The notes beneath the pieces were generated by a model. The model was not told the DNA's origin. It did not search any database and saw only the letters and a list, made by a program, of their open reading frames with translations. From positions 1 to 64,000 of the forward strand of contig JAFLCE010000003.1 of assembly GCA_017303655.1 (NCBI GenBank): a stretch of DNA of 64,000 bases, in the 5' to 3' direction. This document shows positions 61,449 to 64,000 of the stretch, in pieces. Made by a program: the position numbers and the translations under genes. The stretch comes from Anaerolineae bacterium. GTDB taxonomy: Bacteria > Chloroflexota > Anaerolineae > Anaerolineales > Villigracilaceae. Every line of letters begins with the position of its first letter. Position 1 is the first letter of the stretch.

Positions 61449-61847
61449 ATGAAGAAAGTCTTTTTTGTAGTCTTGGTCTTGAGCGCGATTGTGCTCACAG
61501 CGTGTGGCGGTGGTTCTAGTGCTCCTGCTGCTTTGGACCCTGTTCCTGCTGAATACGCGGGCGCTGCCAACCCGCTTGGCGCCGATGCCGCTACGGCTGG
61601 TGCAGAAGTTTTTGCAACCAATTGTGCTTCTTGCCATGGTGAAAAGGGATATGGCGATGGTCCTGCAGGTGCTGCTCTTGACCCTGCTCCTAAGAACTTG
61701 GTCGAAGTTGCCGCACAGGCTGGTGATGATTATCTTTACTGGCGTGTTAACACTGGTAAAGAAGGCACCGCCATGGTCGCTTGGAAGGGTGTTCTGACCG
61801 ACGAGCAGATCTGGCAAGCGGTTGCTTACATCCGCACGTTGAAGTAA
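61449..61847 (+). CDS. Cytochrome c-type lipoprotein (monohaem)
   Basis: A 132-residue class I cytochrome c anchored as a lipoprotein: the signal peptide ends LTAC with C19. After a short Ala/Pro linker comes CASCH (59-63, covalent haem site) and GTAMVAW with M109 as the likely axial ligand. GYGDGPAG following the haem site is typical of cytochrome c6/cL-like oxidase or dehydrogenase donors. It should carry electrons outside the membrane. GGAGG is six bases before ATG 61449. It is a single-gene unit with a strong terminator. Confidence 0.88.
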   Translation: MKKVFFVVLVLSAIVLTACGGGSSAPAALDPVPAEYAGAANPLGADAATAGAEVFATNCASCHGEKGYGDGPAGAALDPAPKNLVEVAAQAGDDYLYWRVNTGKEGTAMVAWKGVLTDEQIWQAVAYIRTLK

Positions 61848-61867
61848 TTCTTTAGTTTGATAAAAAA

Positions 61868-61897
61868 AACACGCCTCATTTTTTGAGGCGTGTTTTT
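61868..61897. terminator. Bidirectional intrinsic terminator
   Basis: AACACGCCTCA (61868-61878) pairs with TGAGGCGTGTT (61884-61894), flanked by A and T runs. It separates the cytochrome gene from the convergent receiver gene. Confidence 0.9.
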
Positions 61898-61908
61898 GAT
61901 TCTGCAAT

Positions 61909-62274
61909 TTATCTTTCGAGCGCTTCGACGATCTTGTCGTTCAATTCACCGGGATGAAAGGGTTTGGTGAGATAGTCGGTGGCACCGGCTCCAAAAGCGA
62001 CGGCGCGGCTATCACCGTCATCGAGTGCGGTGACGATGATAATGGGGGTGCGGCTGAACCCCGGTTCTTCCCGCAGCATGCGGCAGACTCGGAAGCCGTC
62101 TGGCTGGGGCATCATCAGATCGAGTAATATGAGATCGGGATTTTCAGTTTTTGCGACTTCGATTGCTTTCGAACTGTCGTTGACGGCGATGGTTTCGTAC
62201 CCGTCTGCTTTTAGTAATTTTTGAAGCAAGTCGGTTACTAATTTGTCGTCGTCCACCATCAATATTTTGGTCAT
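61909..62274 (-). CDS. Single-domain response regulator (third of a tandem)
   Basis: A 121-residue receiver: D8-D10, phospho-acceptor D52 (LLDLMMPQPDGF), T near 82 and K103 (LTKPFHPGEL). It is the last of three similar receiver genes on the minus strand. No output domain. The three may be parallel inputs for one kinase or a phosphorelay. Confidence 0.9.
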   Translation of the reverse strand: MTKILMVDDDKLVTDLLQKLLKADGYETIAVNDSSKAIEVAKTENPDLILLDLMMPQPDGFRVCRMLREEPGFSRTPIIIVTALDDGDSRAVAFGAGATDYLTKPFHPGELNDKIVEALER

Positions 62275-62333
62275 GATTTTTCCTGGGCTTCATCTTTCCT
62301 GGCAGTAGTGGTTGGTGTATACGTATGGTTTGA

Positions 62334-62699
62334 TCAGGCGCTTATGATCTCATTAACCTGTTGGGTAAGCACCTTGGGGAGAATGGGTTTGGTAATGAAT
62401 TGAGTTGCACCGGCATTGAACGAGTCGCGCTTGGTGCCGTCGTCATTCAAGGCAGAGACCATAACGACTTTGATATGGTTGAAATTAGGGTCCGACTTGA
62501 TCAATTTGCAAATGGCGATTCCATTGATCTCTGCCATCATAATATCAAGCAAAACGAGGTCAGGCATGAAGGTTTCAACAGCTTTCAAAGCGTTCTTGCT
62601 TTCATGAACTGAGGACGTGTCATGCCCCGCTATTTTCATGATACTTTCCAGTAACTTTATGGTTTCAAAGTCGTCGTCTACGATCAAAATTTTTGCCAT
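62334..62699 (-). CDS. Single-domain response regulator (second of a tandem)
   Basis: A 121-residue receiver with D8-D10, D52 (LLDIMMAEINGI), S near 82 and K104 (ITKPILPKVL). It differs most from its two neighbours: the usual MMPxPDG stretch reads MMAEING. The gap to the next receiver gene is 59 bases. Confidence 0.9.
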   Translation of the reverse strand: MAKILIVDDDFETIKLLESIMKIAGHDTSSVHESKNALKAVETFMPDLVLLDIMMAEINGIAICKLIKSDPNFNHIKVVMVSALNDDGTKRDSFNAGATQFITKPILPKVLTQQVNEIISA

Positions 62700-62723
62700 G
62701 CTGGTCGCTCCAGTAGAATTAAA

Positions 62724-63089
62724 CTAATCGAGACTGCCGATTAATTCAGTGATTTTTGTGGCAAGATCATCGAGATTAAAGGGTTTGGCAAGGTAACCAT
62801 TTGCGCCGAGGGTGGTTGCCCGACTGTTGCTGTTATCGAGAGCGGTGATGATCAGGATCGGCGTGCGGGCGAATTTTACATCATCTCGCAGCATGCTGGT
62901 AAGTGTGAAACCGTCTGGGTGCGGCATCATAATATCCAAAATGAACAGGTCAGGTCGTAAAAGCTCTGCCGTCGAAATTGCCTTGGAGCTTTGGTTAAGT
63001 GTAGTTACCTGGTAGCCCAACGACGAAAGATACCGACTAAGGAGGGTAGTCACTTTCTCGTCGTCATCCACGATCATGATTTTTGCCAT
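62724..63089 (-). CDS. Single-domain response regulator (first of a tandem)
   Basis: A 121-residue receiver beginning MAKIMIVDDDEKV with phospho-acceptor D52 (ILDIMMPHPDGF) and K103 (LAKPFNLDDL). It is closest to the receiver at 61909 (shared SSKAI, PDG, SRA-GA and KPF segments), so the pair probably arose by duplication. I use ATG 63089; a longer frame to 63164 gives an unrelated N-terminus. Confidence 0.9.
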   Translation of the reverse strand: MAKIMIVDDDEKVTTLLSRYLSSLGYQVTTLNQSSKAISTAELLRPDLFILDIMMPHPDGFTLTSMLRDDVKFARTPILIITALDNSNSRATTLGANGYLAKPFNLDDLATKITELIGSLD

Positions 63090-63223
63090 AGTTGCCAATA
63101 TTCCTATTTTCACAATTATACTCGTTGTACTAGGAATAGTACCCAGACAAAAACGTAATTTCAATGAATATGATATGTAAGAAAACCGTCTGGATTAATA
63201 TTCCTCTTAAAAGCCTAGACTAG

Positions 63224-63421
63224 GTCTTTAATTTCTACCCGGGCGATAACCGTTCTTATAATGTCGTCTATACCATCGGCAAGAAGAAAACAACCCAGTT
63301 TAATGGTCGGCATAATGAGGCGTTGGTAGCTGATCGAGCGCCCGTGCCTATCAAACCTGATAAATTCCGCATTGTCACGCTCAGCTCACGGTTGAGCTGT
63401 TGCCAGGCTAGCATGAATTAG
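63224..63421 (+). other. Open frame without start codon, possible gene remnant
   Basis: The 405-base gap 63090-63494 holds no complete gene. On the plus strand a 65-codon frame (NFYPGDNRSYNVVYTIGKKK, then VPIKPDKFRIVTL) runs from just after a TAG at 63221 to a TAG at 63419. It has no ATG, GTG or TTG near its beginning. The composition looks coding, so it may be the end of a degraded gene. I cannot name a family. Confidence 0.3.
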
Positions 63422-63449
63422 GAAAACAAAGTGATTACGTTGCGACGAT

Positions 63450-63494
63450 AATAAAAGAGGAGTGCAGATAAGTAGTTTGCACTCCTCTTTTATT
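63450..63494 (-). terminator. Terminator of the Imm10-like gene
   Basis: A 17-bp perfect stem (AATAAAAGAGGAGTGCA, 63450-63466, with its reverse complement at 63478-63494) directly after the stop codon, ending in T residues on the minus strand. Confidence 0.85.
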
Positions 63495-63875
63495 TTATAA
63501 CTCCTGATAAATATCTTCAAATCCTTTGAATATCCGCCGCATGGTTTCAAGGATGACTTGGTATTTCGCGTCGTCCACTTCAAATTCAGCGGACACTTCC
63601 GCGAAGTCTGCTTCCCCGAATTTTTCCACCACCCTTTGTTCTAGCTTGATTTCGATATTGCTGCGTGAAAGTTTTACAAATTCCAACCCCTCATAACTGC
63701 CATAGGACTGGTCATTGATCTCGAAGTAATAGGCGCTGTCTTCGAAACCCGGTTCGATGGGGCGCGAGAAGGATAGCACTGAAGGCTGGTCTGGGTTCGT
63801 TTCTGGGTCGGCGAACATCACATTCGCGGTGGTGGAGTTGGTGTAGGGTTCGATGTAAGTGGCGATGAATTTCAT
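63495..63875 (-). CDS. Imm10-like immunity protein (tentative)
   Basis: A 126-residue soluble protein. The order FADPETNP, YYFEINDQSYGSYEGLEFVKLSRSNIEIKL and AEFEVDDAKYQVILETMRRIF recalls the Imm10 family of immunity proteins that neutralise contact-dependent or polymorphic toxins (recalled pattern, not searched). AAAGGAG precedes the ATG at 63875. No toxin gene is visible beside it; one may lie beyond the right edge of the window, or the gene may be an orphan immunity gene. Confidence 0.55.
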   Translation of the reverse strand: MKFIATYIEPYTNSTTANVMFADPETNPDQPSVLSFSRPIEPGFEDSAYYFEINDQSYGSYEGLEFVKLSRSNIEIKLEQRVVEKFGEADFAEVSAEFEVDDAKYQVILETMRRIFKGFEDIYQEL

Positions 63876-63912
63876 GGAAATCTCTCCTTTTATTTTTGGG
63901 CAATATTTTACT

Positions 63913-63952
63913 CACCAACATGGAAGGTTGAAATCCAACCTTTGGTGGATTT
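63913..63952 (+). terminator. Stem-loop with T run upstream of the Imm10-like gene
   Basis: AAGGTTG (63924-63930) pairs with CAACCTT (63936-63942), with outer CACC/GGTG, followed by TTTTTT on the plus strand. Its gene, if any, is not identified. Confidence 0.4.
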
Positions 63953-64000
63953 TTTATCCTGTGGTGATCGGAAATAAAATCACCATCTCATCAGGTATTG

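Overview
The window looks like a chromosomal segment of a Chloroflexota bacterium, most likely of the Anaerolineae. This is inferred from several traits together. Lysine is made by the alpha-aminoadipate route (LysX-type ligase, homocitrate synthase with a RAM domain). There is a long GT-C/PIG-V surface-glycan cluster and many single-domain response regulators. Short palindromes of the type GTAGGGGCGACCC...GGGTCGCCCCTAC lie between genes. No rRNA, tRNA or marker gene confirms the assignment. I saw no CRISPR array, prophage or insertion sequence.

Layout. 1-15.4 kb: one minus-strand block for a surface polysaccharide (pyruvyl transferase, large GT-C-like membrane protein, jelly-roll repeat protein, PIG-V-like mannosyltransferase, GT2, GT4, flippase). 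Inside it lies a partner-switching module (two STAS proteins, a SpoIIE phosphatase fused to an RsbW-like ATPase, a receiver protein, a PAS sensor cut by the window edge). 15.4-23.4 kb: CBS protein, an AT-rich membrane protein, threonine dehydratase-like and 2-hydroxyacid dehydrogenase genes, an unrecognised protein, fumarylacetoacetase and a one-chain OppB-OppC-like permease. 23.4-27.4 kb: a GAF histidine kinase with a double-receiver LuxR regulator, and a LysE exporter.

27.5-42.9 kb is a nitrogen-assimilation island: two glutamine synthetases, a Hanks-type kinase and PP2C phosphatase upstream of the second one, an amino-acid permease, an ammonium transporter, an ArsB/NhaD-type transporter and the glutamate synthase large subunit. 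Four promoters here share a palindrome, consensus close to TACCC-N4-GGGTA, centred about 33-35 bp upstream of a -10 box, and none has a -35 box. This suggests a local nitrogen regulon run by an unidentified activator. The leader of the phosphatase-kinase-glnA2 operon can also fold into two mutually exclusive hairpins.

43.0-48.5 kb is a lysine operon (homocitrate synthase, homoaconitase large and small subunits, homoisocitrate dehydrogenase, LysX). It follows a consensus promoter and a leader with a short Lys/Arg-rich reading frame, a hairpin, a 10-bp antiterminator pairing and an intrinsic terminator, which is the layout of classical ribosome-mediated attenuation. LysW and the later lysine enzymes are not in the window.

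48.5-64 kb is a mixed housekeeping and accessory region: small membrane proteins, MFS transporter, orphan BrnT toxin, purA and guaB, class III aminotransferase, HDAC-like deacetylase, nitroreductase, DUF1684 protein, glycerophosphodiesterase, a membrane-anchored helix-hairpin-helix protein, a cytochrome c lipoprotein, a tandem of three receiver proteins and an Imm10-like protein. Several intergenic gaps hold perfect inverted repeats that act as terminators or belong to dispersed repeat families.
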